Positions 34,286 to 44,105 are shown, counted from the first letter of the stretch. The stretch is 64,000 nucleotides of DNA from Akkermansiaceae bacterium (GCA_017798145.1 CP059069.1:543226-607225); one strand, 5' to 3'. Numbers and translations: made by a program. The notes: generated by a model not told the origin, from the letters alone.

Positions 34286-36295
34286 ATGCCCTCGGACCCA
34301 GAGCTCATTCCGGATAAAGATTACCTGAAGGTGGTCAACCCGCCACCGGCCCTGTTCTGGTTCAGGGATATCCGTCTCTTCAATCGACTCGACGCCGAAG
34401 CTGCCCAAGAGATTCGCCGAATCCCTCTTTCTCGCGGGCTCAACATCGTCTGGGCCAAGCCGTCCGACCCTGACGAGTCTGATCCTGAAGCTCGTGGCCG
34501 GGGACACGACGTGGGTAAGACCACGTTCTGTCGCCTCATTCGTTACCTGCTCGGAGAAAAACACTACGGCACCGAGAGCACGCGCCGGGCACTCTCCACC
34601 TCAGATAAGCTCGACCGCCCGTGGGTGGTGGGTGAACTGGAGTTGTCGGGCGAGACATGGACCATCGGGCGTCCACTCTACTCTGGAGGACACCCGTTTG
34701 CCGTTCGGGGAAAGGGACTCGACGAGGCCATCGCCATGCCGGCGGCGGAACGCTCGAAGCACGAGGAGTTCATCACCCACCTCCAGCAGGAGGCACTGAA
34801 GGATTTCCCCGTCCGCAGCTTCGACGCTCAAGAACTGCGCCCGCTCCGTTGGCTCCACCTCCTTCAATGGCTTGCGCGTGATCAGGAGGCGCACCTCTCC
34901 AGTCCGTTCCGTTGGCGCGACACCACCTCCCACTCCGAGTCGCCCGATCTTTCCGCACAGGACACCCGGTTTCTCGTCCGCTGCGTTCTCGGTGTCACCG
35001 ACACCATAGAGCGACGCATCATCGGCGAGCGGGAGCAACTGGAGAAAACAAAGGAACAACTGATCGGGGATATCCGCTTCCATGAGCGCCGGGTCGCAGA
35101 GGCCATCGAACTAGCCCGTACCGGTCTGCCCCAAGGGGATCAATTACCAGACATCGCCGAGTCTCTTTTCGTCGATCAGGTCTCCCGCCACGCCGAGCAC
35201 CTCGTAGAGGCTCGCCGGGCCATCATTGAATCCCAACTCGGTGAGATTGATATCACCACCGTTGAGCGTGAGCTCGAACAGGCAATCGGACGGACGGCGG
35301 TCGCACGCGAGCAGCGGGATGCCGAGCAGAAGCTACTTTCAGACGCTCAGGACAGGTGGGAACGGCTGACCGCATCCGACCAAGCTCCAGCCTTGGACGA
35401 ACTGGAGTCGATTCTCGCGGCACTCAAACCGGATCGCCAGCATTGCGAAGTCCCCACTAACATCGCCCTCTTCAAGTGCCCCATCCTACGTGAACACCGT
35501 AGGACGCAGGAACAACCCGGACCTGTTCCGACCGGCATCGAGGAACAGACCGCCCAACTGCGCAATGAGGTAGCCCAAGCGCTCACGGCAAGTCGGGCGA
35601 GACTCGCCGCTCTCGACCAGCGCCTCACCAGTGCCGTCACGACCGAATCCGCCGCGCGTAAGGTTCGGGACCAACAGCTTGCTGAGCAACGAGAGTTGCA
35701 AGCCAGTCTCAGCGGCCTGTCCCCGGAGATACTAACATGGCGCTTCCGGGCCGAAGATGCCAAACGCAGCCATGACGCGTTGGAAGAGATCCGCAAGCAG
35801 ATCGACACCATCGAAGATAAGGCGTCGAAACTGAAATCCGCCCAGGATGCCGCACAGAAGGCCGCGAAGGTGATGCAGAAGCAGATCGGCAAGCTGTTTG
35901 TCTCGCTGTGCCAGGATCTCAAGGGGGTGAACGTCGATGCCGAACTCAAGTTCACCCGCGACGAAATCAATGCCCGAATCGGGTCCGGCGGCGGAGCCTA
36001 CAACGCTCTCAGCACCTTACTCTTCGACTACAGCGCCGTCCTTGCCCGCATGCACCGGCTCGGCCACCACCCCGGGTTCCTCATCCACGACAGTCCCCGC
36101 GAGTCCGACATGGAACCCAGCCTCTATCGCCCCCTCTTCCGCCTCCTGAAATGCTTCTCAGACTCCGCGCCAGATTCCTTCCAATACATCGTCACCACCA
36201 CCGAAGAACCTCCCCCGGAGCTCTCCAAAGGCCACGTCGTGACAACCTTGGACGGGTCGACTAAAGAGGGATTTTTGTTCAAAACCCGATTTTAG
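34286..36295 (+). CDS. SMC/RecN-like coiled-coil ATPase (DUF2326-like)
   Basis: A 669-residue ABC-type ATPase. Walker A is GHDVGKTT (73-80) and the C-terminal part has FLIHDSPRESDMEP, where Asp takes the Walker B place, as in DUF2326 proteins that replace DEP with DSP. Between them runs a coiled coil of ~300 residues (about 250-560) broken by a CPILREHR hinge with a Cys pair (HCEVPTN to FKCPIL), a possible zinc hook. ATG 34286 lies 7 bp after the methylase stop and is preferred over the open frame upstream, which overlaps the methylase. Such ATPases accompany multi-gene defence systems. It completes the helicase, methylase and ATPase set. Confidence 0.7.
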   Translation: MPSDPELIPDKDYLKVVNPPPALFWFRDIRLFNRLDAEAAQEIRRIPLSRGLNIVWAKPSDPDESDPEARGRGHDVGKTTFCRLIRYLLGEKHYGTESTRRALSTSDKLDRPWVVGELELSGETWTIGRPLYSGGHPFAVRGKGLDEAIAMPAAERSKHEEFITHLQQEALKDFPVRSFDAQELRPLRWLHLLQWLARDQEAHLSSPFRWRDTTSHSESPDLSAQDTRFLVRCVLGVTDTIERRIIGEREQLEKTKEQLIGDIRFHERRVAEAIELARTGLPQGDQLPDIAESLFVDQVSRHAEHLVEARRAIIESQLGEIDITTVERELEQAIGRTAVAREQRDAEQKLLSDAQDRWERLTASDQAPALDELESILAALKPDRQHCEVPTNIALFKCPILREHRRTQEQPGPVPTGIEEQTAQLRNEVAQALTASRARLAALDQRLTSAVTTESAARKVRDQQLAEQRELQASLSGLSPEILTWRFRAEDAKRSHDALEEIRKQIDTIEDKASKLKSAQDAAQKAAKVMQKQIGKLFVSLCQDLKGVNVDAELKFTRDEINARIGSGGGAYNALSTLLFDYSAVLARMHRLGHHPGFLIHDSPRESDMEPSLYRPLFRLLKCFSDSAPDSFQYIVTTTEEPPPELSKGHVVTTLDGSTKEGFLFKTRF

Positions 36296-36353
36296 ATCAA
36301 GGAGACAGACCCGCATATAGACCTGCCATCTTTCGCTACAAGTGATTCTTCCA

Positions 36354-36872
36354 ATGCACACCTTCGACGATACAGTATTAAAGAGATCCACGCGAGACTG
36401 GTTAACCCGGCACAACGCGATGCCTTCGGCATGGAAACTCCCCGAGCAGGAGCTTGAACGCTGGCTCCAAGCGGGGGTTCGAATTTGCGTATTCAACTCA
36501 CCGGCATGCTTGGTCTCGATCGGTGCAGAGACTCAGATTCCATCACCAAGACTTCAACTGGCACTTGTTGATGCATATAAGATTGATGACTGGGTGGCCG
36601 AGCACGGCTTTGCTAGAGAGGAGCTGATCGCGACGATTCTCCACGAAATCGGTCACGCCGTGAACTGCCCCAAGTACCCGATGGGTCTCGGTGAGGAGTT
36701 TGGAGCAGACGACTATGCGCGCCACTGCGGCTACGAAGCTCCATTGCGCTCAGCCCTTGAAAAGATTCTCAAGCTTGATCCCAAGCATTGCGAATTGGAC
36801 GCGTTTCAACAGCGGATTCAAAGGATACACAAAAAGGAACCAATCGAGCTAGCATGGCTATCTCCCGTCTAA
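36354..36872 (+). CDS. HEXXH metallopeptidase-like protein
   Basis: A 172-residue protein with a zinc-peptidase motif HEIGH (His97-Glu98, His101) inside ATILHEIGHAVN, and a downstream EEFGADDYARHCG whose acidic residues could supply the third ligand, as in gluzincin-type small peptidases. No signal peptide or membrane segment is seen, so it is probably cytosolic. Start ATG 36354 is chosen; a GTG at 36342 in frame is possible. It lies between the SMC-like ATPase and the KAP NTPase, with 13 bp to the latter. Regulatory cleavage of a partner is a possibility, not shown. Confidence 0.6.
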   Translation: MHTFDDTVLKRSTRDWLTRHNAMPSAWKLPEQELERWLQAGVRICVFNSPACLVSIGAETQIPSPRLQLALVDAYKIDDWVAEHGFAREELIATILHEIGHAVNCPKYPMGLGEEFGADDYARHCGYEAPLRSALEKILKLDPKHCELDAFQQRIQRIHKKEPIELAWLSPV

Positions 36873-36885
36873 CCACGTTCACCAC

Positions 36886-39456
36886 ATGACCGCACCGCTC
36901 CCCTTTTCCGACCGCCCTTTAAAACACGGCGAACTCGACCTTCTCCACCGGGGTCCCTTCGTTCGGAATTTAGCAACAGCCATTTGCCATACCCCAAATG
37001 ACGCGAGCATTGTCTTCGCCCTCTATGGCCGATGGGGAGAAGGCAAGACCAGTACCCTTGCTCTGCTCGAAGATGAACTAGCGGCAAGAGAAGAGAATGA
37101 GGAGTCCACTCCTGTTCTCATACGTTTCAATCCGTGGGTCTTCAGCGGTCGGGAGCAACTGTTCAGCGCGTTCTTCGAAGACATTGGAAACGCCATGAAC
37201 AACTCTGGTGTGAAAGATGCCGAAGATAAGGCCATGCGGTGGAAGCGGCTCGGAGCCTATTCGAATCTTGTCGGGCAGGGCCTCAACCATGTCGATACTG
37301 TCCTCAACGTCTTTGGCGCATCGATTCCCGGTTGGAAGCTGCTCGGCAAGTTCCTGGAACACGCTGGCGAAACGACCGCCCAGGCAGCAGAAGCTGAGCT
37401 CGCCGGGACAGATCGGAATCTCAACCAGCTTCGCAAAGAACTTGAGGAAGCACTAATCGAGCTCGAACGCCCGTTCCTCATCATCCTGGACGACCTTGAC
37501 CGACTGCCGCCCGGCGAACTGGTCGAGATATTCCAGCTTCTCAAATCAGTTGTGGACTTACCAAAGGTGCACTACCTGCTTCTCTGCGATCGCACGAACA
37601 TCGAGCGAAGTCTTGAGGTGCAGAACCTACGTCGGGATTACCTAGAGAAAATCGTCCAATTCAGCGCGCCTCTACCAGCCGTTCCGGCGAGCGTGTTGCA
37701 CGGTCTGCTTCTCGGCCAGTTGAAGGCATTGTTCACAGAATTTGCGAAGGACGACGCTCGTCTCAACACGGAGTTTTGGGAGGCACTCGGCGAGGGGGAG
37801 CTTCCCCGGCTTTTCTCCACCTTGCGCGACGTGAAGCGATACATCGGCGAACTCCGCCTGGCTCTACCCACATTCTGCGAGGGAGACCACTTCGAGCTTA
37901 ATCCAGACCACTTCCTAAAGCTCCAGGCACTCCGGCTTCTGGCCCCGGAGATCGTCGACGAGATCTACGCGCACCGTTGGCTCTATGTTTCTACGCGTGC
38001 GAGTCAGCTTGTTTGGAGGGACGAGATGCATGAAAGGGCGGCAGACCGAAAGAACTTCGCCGAGGTCGAGCTACCGAAACTGCTCAACGGAAGCAAAGCA
38101 TCGTCGCTTGACATGATCCTCGCCTCGCTTCTCCGTAGCGGAGGAGTCGACTGGACTGCAGACGAGGCTGCCGCAGAAGGCCGTTTCCTCACCTCGTCAC
38201 TTTGGTTCGACTGCTACTTCACACTGACGGTTCCCACAGCGACGGTTCGCATGCGGGATTCTGCTGCAATCGAGCGCTGCCTCTCGACTGAACCTGACCG
38301 CATCTCGGACGTAATCCAACGTATCGCCTCCCAGAACGGCTATCCCGCGCTCGTTCGTTGCCTGACAACCCGCTTAGCAGCACTGACGCCGGAACACGGG
38401 CAGCGAATTCTTGATGCGATGCTCTTGCCCGGTGCGGAGCCTGAAGACCCGGGTTCGAAGCTCTTCGAGCCAGGAATCCATGACTACTTCGCACGATGGA
38501 TACATCAGATCCGTGACCAGGATCGCGAGGCGCGAATCGTCGAACTCATCCGATCGACCTGCAACCACGCTTTCTTTGCCAGCATCCTCTACTCAGCTGA
38601 GAATTCCGATCAGTCGCAAGGCGGCCTGTTCCAAAGCCTGAAGTCCTGTGTCAATGGCGTGGGCAAGGCGACCGCCAAGCTCATCGAGTCCAAGGCGGAA
38701 AGCGGCGAGTCGTTGCTTTATAATGGGTTCTGGGAATCTTACGACGTCTGGGCGAAGTGGGGCTCTAAGGCAAAACTTCAAGACTGGATTCGAGAGCAGA
38801 CCGAAAGTGACATCGGTTTGAGAGACTACCTCCTCGCCCTGGGCGGTTATCGCAAGGCTCACGGCAATGATCGAGACGAATACGAGTATTTCTGGATAAA
38901 TCATCATCGATTGGAAGCGTTTCCCAGTCTAGCGAGCGGCGAGAAGCGCTGCCGGCAACTGGTCGGTTCCGCATCTTCAAAGGATCGGATGCTGTACGAG
39001 AGCGCGGCTGAAGCATTTCACGATCAGGCCGAATACCGCAGAGGAAGCCGAACGTTGCTCCGTAAGTTTCCAGAACTTCGCCAGCTGCGATTTAGAAGCG
39101 TACAATACGAGGTCGGCACACCAACCGCGTTTTTCCTAGATCGAACTCTTGATCAAGGCATGCCTGCGCTGGCAGATCATCCTTCTTTGGAAACGAGAAT
39201 CGAAGATCACTTTAAGCACCTAGGACCCTACATGGTTCCTGCCACTCTGACATGCGATGGTGGACAATCGGAACTTTCGGCTGTGGCTCTATCCGCGAAT
39301 CCCGATCTCGCCGAGGAAGTTGGTCGTGCTCTCGACCTCCCATACGTTCTCATGATCTTCGATGATGGCCGGGTTTTGGTGATCGGGTTGAACGGCGAGG
39401 GTCGCCTCGCTCTCGGTTTGGCCAAAGACCTCATCTACAAGCCCGGGAATTGCTAG
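36886..39456 (+). CDS. KAP-family P-loop NTPase
   Basis: An 856-residue P-loop protein of the KAP group. The N-terminus reads DLLHRGPFVRNLA, typical of the family; Walker A is GRWGEGKT (48-55), followed by FNPWVFSGR, and Walker B is ILDDLDRLPP with Asp202-Asp203. Unlike classic KAP proteins I see no strongly hydrophobic inserted helices, only a mildly hydrophobic helical segment before Walker B. The C-terminal ~450 residues are not recognised. KAP ATPases occur in several defence loci (for example QatA), but the Qat partners are absent here. Its stop lies 26 bp before the McrB start. Confidence 0.75.
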   Translation: MTAPLPFSDRPLKHGELDLLHRGPFVRNLATAICHTPNDASIVFALYGRWGEGKTSTLALLEDELAAREENEESTPVLIRFNPWVFSGREQLFSAFFEDIGNAMNNSGVKDAEDKAMRWKRLGAYSNLVGQGLNHVDTVLNVFGASIPGWKLLGKFLEHAGETTAQAAEAELAGTDRNLNQLRKELEEALIELERPFLIILDDLDRLPPGELVEIFQLLKSVVDLPKVHYLLLCDRTNIERSLEVQNLRRDYLEKIVQFSAPLPAVPASVLHGLLLGQLKALFTEFAKDDARLNTEFWEALGEGELPRLFSTLRDVKRYIGELRLALPTFCEGDHFELNPDHFLKLQALRLLAPEIVDEIYAHRWLYVSTRASQLVWRDEMHERAADRKNFAEVELPKLLNGSKASSLDMILASLLRSGGVDWTADEAAAEGRFLTSSLWFDCYFTLTVPTATVRMRDSAAIERCLSTEPDRISDVIQRIASQNGYPALVRCLTTRLAALTPEHGQRILDAMLLPGAEPEDPGSKLFEPGIHDYFARWIHQIRDQDREARIVELIRSTCNHAFFASILYSAENSDQSQGGLFQSLKSCVNGVGKATAKLIESKAESGESLLYNGFWESYDVWAKWGSKAKLQDWIREQTESDIGLRDYLLALGGYRKAHGNDRDEYEYFWINHHRLEAFPSLASGEKRCRQLVGSASSKDRMLYESAAEAFHDQAEYRRGSRTLLRKFPELRQLRFRSVQYEVGTPTAFFLDRTLDQGMPALADHPSLETRIEDHFKHLGPYMVPATLTCDGGQSELSAVALSANPDLAEEVGRALDLPYVLMIFDDGRVLVIGLNGEGRLALGLAKDLIYKPGNC

Positions 39457-39482
39457 AGATTAATCATCACCACTTCAACACC

Positions 39483-42359
39483 ATGTTCACCTGGATCCCC
39501 ATACACGAAGAAACTGCCAAGCGCCTGCTTGCATTCAAAGACAGCAATCATGAGCTCGTTGAAATTCTCGCCCGGATGAAATCCAGTGGATACACCACGA
39601 CGAAGATTTCCGACGAAGCTGCGGACGGCAGCAAGTTTCAGCTCAAGGAAATCGACCCGTTCACATTCCTCGCTAACTTCAACCGCGGAACCATCGACAA
39701 AAACCGACAAGGCATGTGGGAGAGGCTCAAGGATGAATGGCATTTGGATTCTGATGTGCCGCAGGATTTCGACGGCATCCCGGTCGCAAGTGCCATGAAC
39801 TCATGGCTCATGCCCTACGCCAAGGACAGAGCCCAGGATCATGTCCCGCTGCTCTGGCGCTTCTTCGCGCACATCATGGGCACGGATCCGGATGCACTCG
39901 ATGTAGATCTGATGCAGCGTTGCCTCAAGCTTCCAAAGGTCGGTCTCGGAATGCTTAGCATGGGCATGTTCTGGGCGTGTCCGAAGAAGTGGATTGCGAC
40001 GGATGGAAAGAACCTCGCGTTTGCCAAAACCAAGGGCATAGGTGAGGAACCCAAGACCGCAGCCGATTACTTCCGTTGGCTCCCTAAGATCCGTGAAGCG
40101 GTCGGTGGCGATGGCGTGGAATTCTCCCTACAAGCCCATCAATGGGCGCTTGCCAATAAGCCCGGAAATGGGAATGAGTCCAAAAAAGATCCTTGGTGGA
40201 AGCAGTTCTTCGATACCGAAGAACAGGGTCATGCGGCATTCGATCTGCTCCACGAGGCATGCCTGGCATTGGGCGTCACGAACACCCAAGGAACCACTGC
40301 GCAGAGAGTTTCATTGACCAACGTCAGGGTGGACGGAAAGGAGAGGCTGAGGCTGAGTTGCGGCAATTCGCTTGTGTTTGAAATCACGTCGCCGCCCGCT
40401 AATAAGCCGAATTCGGTCTTCATTGCACGGATTAGCGAACAGGACACTTCTCCGGAACCAGAGGGACGTTTCAGCACCCCTTACGCCGGGCAGATGCTTG
40501 GACTTTACCGGGTCGATTTGGATGATCTTTTGAAGACGGATTCCGCTTTCCGGAAACTGTTTTTTACAGCGCTTGGAGATGTGGCGGCGACCTACAAGAA
40601 CATCAAAAAGAGGCATTTCGAGAACGCCCACCGTCCCAGGCTCCTCTATGCGGCCTATCACAAGGAACGGAGGCCTGACATGCTTGCGAACGGGCCAACG
40701 AGCGGGCCTGCTGATGAGGAACCCGATCCAAAGCCAGTGCCCACCACCTCTCCGGGCAAACATGAATCCGCGAAAAACCTGATCCTCTACGGCCCGCCGG
40801 GGACGGGGAAAACCTATTCGACGATCGACCGGGCGCTCGAAATCATCGACCCGTCGCTGGTGGAATCCACCTGGAACGAAAAGGATGGCCGGGCAAAGCG
40901 CAAAGCCCGCTTCGACGAACTCCTCCATGCGAAGCGCATCGGGTTTGTCACCTTCCACCAGAGTTTCAGCTACGAGGACTTCGTGGAAGGTCTCAAGGCC
41001 TCGACCGATGAAAACGGACAAGTGAAATACGAGATAGAGGACGGCATTTTCAAGCAGATGTGCAGCACCGCCGCCGCCGCCGTCAGCGGAGCAAGTCGCA
41101 GCGGCTCAAGCGGGAACGTGGATCCCGCCGGCCGCACGATCTGGAAAATGTCGCTCGGCAACACCCTGGGAACGGATGCCACCGTTTACGACGAGTGCAT
41201 CGAGAACGGCTACGTTCTTCTCGGCTGGGGAAAGGGCGTTGACTTCTCCGGTGCCTCAAGCCGGGAGGCCATCAAATCGAAGGTCGAGGCTGAGAAGCCG
41301 GAGGGATGGGAATCGGAATACACCGTCACGGCTTGCCACGCCTTCGTGAACACGATGAAGCCCGGGGACTTGATCATCGTCTCGGATGGCAACCACAAGT
41401 TCCGTGCGATAGGTGTGGTGAAAGGGGGCTACCGATTGCTGCCTCTTGACGACGAGCGCGGGCACATTTACCAGCAATGCCGCGACGTCGAGTGGATCCG
41501 CACCTACGTGCCGCCGCTTCCCAACGACCGGCTGATGACCGTGGCCTTCTCACAGGCAACCCTCTACCGGCTGAAGCCCCCGGCAATCGATCTGGATCTG
41601 ATGCGCTCCCTTCTCAAGGAGGATGAAGCGGACGCCGGTGATGGGCCGCGCCCATTCGTCCTGATCATAGACGAGATCAACCGTGGCAACATTTCCCGGA
41701 TCTTCGGCGAGCTGATCACCCTGATCGAAGACAGCAAACGGATCGGGAACGCCGAAGCCCTTTCCGTCAGGCTGCCTTATTCGAAAGAGATCTTCTCCGT
41801 GCCCTCCAATCTCCACCTGATAGGCACCATGAACACCACCGACCGTTCCCTGGCACAGGTGGACATCGCTTTGCGCAGGCGCTTCGTTTTCGAGGAACTC
41901 ATGCCGGATCCTTCCATTCTTTCGATGATCCCGGCAATCGCAGGCATACATGCGGGCGAGATGCTCACGGCCATGAACCGCCGCATCGAGGTTCTCTATG
42001 ACCGTGAGCACGCCATCGGCCACACTTTCTTCCTCTCCCTCAAAGATGACCCGAGCATGGCTGAAATGGGGCGCATCTTCTCCGGGAGAATCCTGCCCCT
42101 GCTGGAGGAGTATTTCTTCGAGGACTGGGAAAAGATCAGGCTGGTGCTGGGCGACCACCGCAAGCCTGCGGAGCTCGCCATGATCAGGCCGAAATACTCC
42201 GATGGCGAACTGGAAGCCCTCTTCGGAGCGGAACCGAACCATCCGATCACCACCGTTTACCAACGGAACGAGAGCGCACTGAAGATCCCGGAATCCTACA
42301 TCGGGATCTACGATCCTGCGGCTTGCAACGGGAAGAACCCATCCGCCCCCATTTCGTGA
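39483..42359 (+). CDS. mcrB: McrB-like AAA+ GTPase/ATPase with inserted EVE/PUA-like domain
   Basis: A 958-residue McrB-family protein. The N-terminal ~420 residues bear no domain I can name with certainty. Walker A is GPPGTGKT (437-444), then FHQSFSYEDFVEGL, the McrB hallmark after the P-loop. Between this and Walker B (LIIDEINRG, Asp730-Glu731) lies an insertion (~551-690) that looks like an EVE/PUA-type modified-base reader (IWKMSLG, YVLLGWGKGVDFS, MKPGDLIIVSDGN). The sensor segment GTMNTTDRS follows (~782), then ALRRRFVFEEL with arginine fingers. ATG 39483 is preferred to the TTG at 39450. It should assemble with McrC, but mcrC is broken here. Confidence 0.8.
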   Translation: MFTWIPIHEETAKRLLAFKDSNHELVEILARMKSSGYTTTKISDEAADGSKFQLKEIDPFTFLANFNRGTIDKNRQGMWERLKDEWHLDSDVPQDFDGIPVASAMNSWLMPYAKDRAQDHVPLLWRFFAHIMGTDPDALDVDLMQRCLKLPKVGLGMLSMGMFWACPKKWIATDGKNLAFAKTKGIGEEPKTAADYFRWLPKIREAVGGDGVEFSLQAHQWALANKPGNGNESKKDPWWKQFFDTEEQGHAAFDLLHEACLALGVTNTQGTTAQRVSLTNVRVDGKERLRLSCGNSLVFEITSPPANKPNSVFIARISEQDTSPEPEGRFSTPYAGQMLGLYRVDLDDLLKTDSAFRKLFFTALGDVAATYKNIKKRHFENAHRPRLLYAAYHKERRPDMLANGPTSGPADEEPDPKPVPTTSPGKHESAKNLILYGPPGTGKTYSTIDRALEIIDPSLVESTWNEKDGRAKRKARFDELLHAKRIGFVTFHQSFSYEDFVEGLKASTDENGQVKYEIEDGIFKQMCSTAAAAVSGASRSGSSGNVDPAGRTIWKMSLGNTLGTDATVYDECIENGYVLLGWGKGVDFSGASSREAIKSKVEAEKPEGWESEYTVTACHAFVNTMKPGDLIIVSDGNHKFRAIGVVKGGYRLLPLDDERGHIYQQCRDVEWIRTYVPPLPNDRLMTVAFSQATLYRLKPPAIDLDLMRSLLKEDEADAGDGPRPFVLIIDEINRGNISRIFGELITLIEDSKRIGNAEALSVRLPYSKEIFSVPSNLHLIGTMNTTDRSLAQVDIALRRRFVFEELMPDPSILSMIPAIAGIHAGEMLTAMNRRIEVLYDREHAIGHTFFLSLKDDPSMAEMGRIFSGRILPLLEEYFFEDWEKIRLVLGDHRKPAELAMIRPKYSDGELEALFGAEPNHPITTVYQRNESALKIPESYIGIYDPAACNGKNPSAPIS

Positions 42360-43068
42360 TGCTCACGACCGTGGCCGTCGAGCGGGAGATTTCCATCAGG
42401 GAGCATGAAGTCCTGCTCCGTGGCGGATGTCTGTCGATCGAAGGGGCTACCTCCATCGGGGTTGAGGATTGGGATTGGCTGAACGATCTGAGCGCCAGGG
42501 TTACGGAGGCACCGGCCTTTTTCCGTCCGGTCTTCCGAGCTGGGATCCGCGGTCTTCAAGCCTGCAATTATGTGGGAACCGTCGAAACACCCGGCGGCAC
42601 GCGCATCGAGATCCTGCCCAAGTCATTCATCACAGGGGACGATCCGAGGCGAGCTCGCAACATAGTCCTCAAAATGCTCAGCCGTGTCCTGGATCTTAGC
42701 ACGTATTCCTGGGAGAAGGGATCCTTGGTGGTGATGAACCAGCCCCGTTGCGGCTGATAGAATCACAGTCTTTGCGGGGAGAAGGGATCCTTGGTGGTGA
42801 TGAACCAGCCCCTGCACGAACACCTGATCGGGATATTCCTCACCGGAGTGGAACGTCTCGTCAAAAAGGGACTCCGAAACAACTACATCCTCAAGGAAGA
42901 CGACCACCCATTCCTGCGCGGAAGGCTTCGGATCGAAAAGCAGCTCAATCGGCGTCCCGGCTCCAAGCCGGAGTTTCCCATCGAGTATCACGAGTTCATC
43001 CCAGACCGCCCGGAGAACCGTCTCATCCACTCGGCCATCCTTGCCGTGGGAAAATGGACGAGGAATCC
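42359..43068 (+). pseudogene. mcrC: mcrC, N-terminal part (disrupted by a 66-bp insertion and an IS)
   Basis: The ATG overlaps the McrB stop by one base. The protein begins as a McrC N-terminal region (WLNDLSARVTEAPAFFRP, ACNYVGTVETPGG, IEILPKS). After codon VVMNQP the frame meets stop codons from a 66-bp insertion and would end at 42757. Removing the 66 bp gives an uninterrupted McrC sequence (VVMNQPLHEHLIGIFLTGV, then RLRIEKQLN, typical of the family). At 43068 the coding sequence is cut again by an IS3-family element. Confidence 0.8.
42711..42812 (+). repeat. 36-bp direct repeat flanking a 30-bp insertion (66-bp event in mcrC)
   Basis: The 36 bp at 42711-42746 recur exactly at 42777-42812, separated by 30 bp of unrelated sequence (42747-42776) that brings TGA and TAG in frame. 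The offset of 66 is a multiple of three, so the frame beyond is kept. The spacer has no match I recognise. The pattern fits slippage or a templated insertion rather than a transposon. Confidence 0.8.
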
Positions 43069-43241
43069 TGAAGTGGTCTCCTTTTCGTGGCCAGCATTTT
43101 TTCTGTTTTATTGATGCCTTTGGCGGGTCTTCGGGGGACTTGGTTGTTGTATTGGTTTCGTAGCGGGTGAGGTGAAATGGAGAGGCTGGAGCGTAGCGGA
43201 AGACTAGCAATGGAGCCTCACCCGCTACGCCGCCGCCCCGG

Positions 43242-44105
43242 TCAGGCGGCTTGGCAGGCTGGCGGTTCGTAAACCGACCACGGTGTGCCGTAGCCGTGAG
43301 TCTGGTGCTTCCGGCGGTGGTTGTAGAACTCCATCCAGTCGGCGGTCAGGGCACGGAGTTCGGGGATGGTCCGGTAGCTCCAGAGCCGCAGCTTCTCATA
43401 CTTGAGGCTGCGCCACAGGCGCTCGATGAACACGTTGTCCATCCAGCGCCCCCGGCCATCCATGCTGATCTGGATTCCATGGCCTTGGAGTTCGGAGATC
43501 CAATCCGCCCCTGTGAACTGGCTGCCCTGGTCAGTGTTGAAGATCTTCGGCTTGCGCCCTGTGCTGCGCAGCGCGGCGCGCAGCGTGCGGACACAGAACG
43601 CACTGTCCATCGTGTTGCTGATCTCCCAGGCGAGCACGGCGCGGCTGTGCCAGTCCATGACCGCCACCAGGTAGGCGTGGCCTTTTTCCATGGGGATGTA
43701 GGTGATGTCGGCGCACCACACTTCATCAACGGTGCTGATGTCCCGGTTGCGCAACAGGTAGGGGAAGATCCTGTGCCCCTTTGCAGGGACACTCGTCGAG
43801 GGCTTCGGCACCAGGGCTTCGAGACCCATGATGCGCATCAGTCGCCGGATGCGCTTGCGACCGAGGAAATAGCCGTGATCCTTGAGGTTTTCGCGGAAGT
43901 TCCGCTGTCCGTAAAACGGGCATTCCATATGGAGGTTGTCCATGATGGCCATGATCCTGAGGTCTTCTTCGCTGGTCTTGGTGGGGCGTGCTGCGAGCCG
44001 GTTGCGGTTGATCCCCAGGAGCTTCGCCTGCCTGCGGATCGAGAGTTTCCTGTCGCTGGGATCGATCATGGCCTTTCGCTCAGATCGATTCCCAGCTGCT
44101 CGCAC
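43242..44105 (-). CDS. IS3-family transposase OrfB (DDE catalytic part)
   Basis: A 287-residue catalytic subunit, probably made only as an OrfAB fusion by -1 frameshifting at 44106-44112; its first codons lie inside the OrfA gene. It has an HTH_21 region (MECPFYGQRNFRENL) and an rve integrase core with the DDE triad in CADITYI, FNTDQGSQF and IERLWRSLKYE, followed by the EFYNHRRKHQTHGYGTP tail typical of the family. It looks intact, so the element may still move. Confidence 0.85.
   Translation of the reverse strand: MRAAGNRSERKAMIDPSDRKLSIRRQAKLLGINRNRLAARPTKTSEEDLRIMAIMDNLHMECPFYGQRNFRENLKDHGYFLGRKRIRRLMRIMGLEALVPKPSTSVPAKGHRIFPYLLRNRDISTVDEVWCADITYIPMEKGHAYLVAVMDWHSRAVLAWEISNTMDSAFCVRTLRAALRSTGRKPKIFNTDQGSQFTGADWISELQGHGIQISMDGRGRWMDNVFIERLWRSLKYEKLRLWSYRTIPELRALTADWMEFYNHRRKHQTHGYGTPWSVYEPPACQAA

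Noticed and set aside
19715..36295. Labelling the operon simply as DISARM, BREX or Druantia
   Set aside because: No PglZ/BrxC (BREX), no PLD DrmC or separate DrmA/B (DISARM), and no DruH or DruM-F-G genes beside the large helicase. Similarity is partial.
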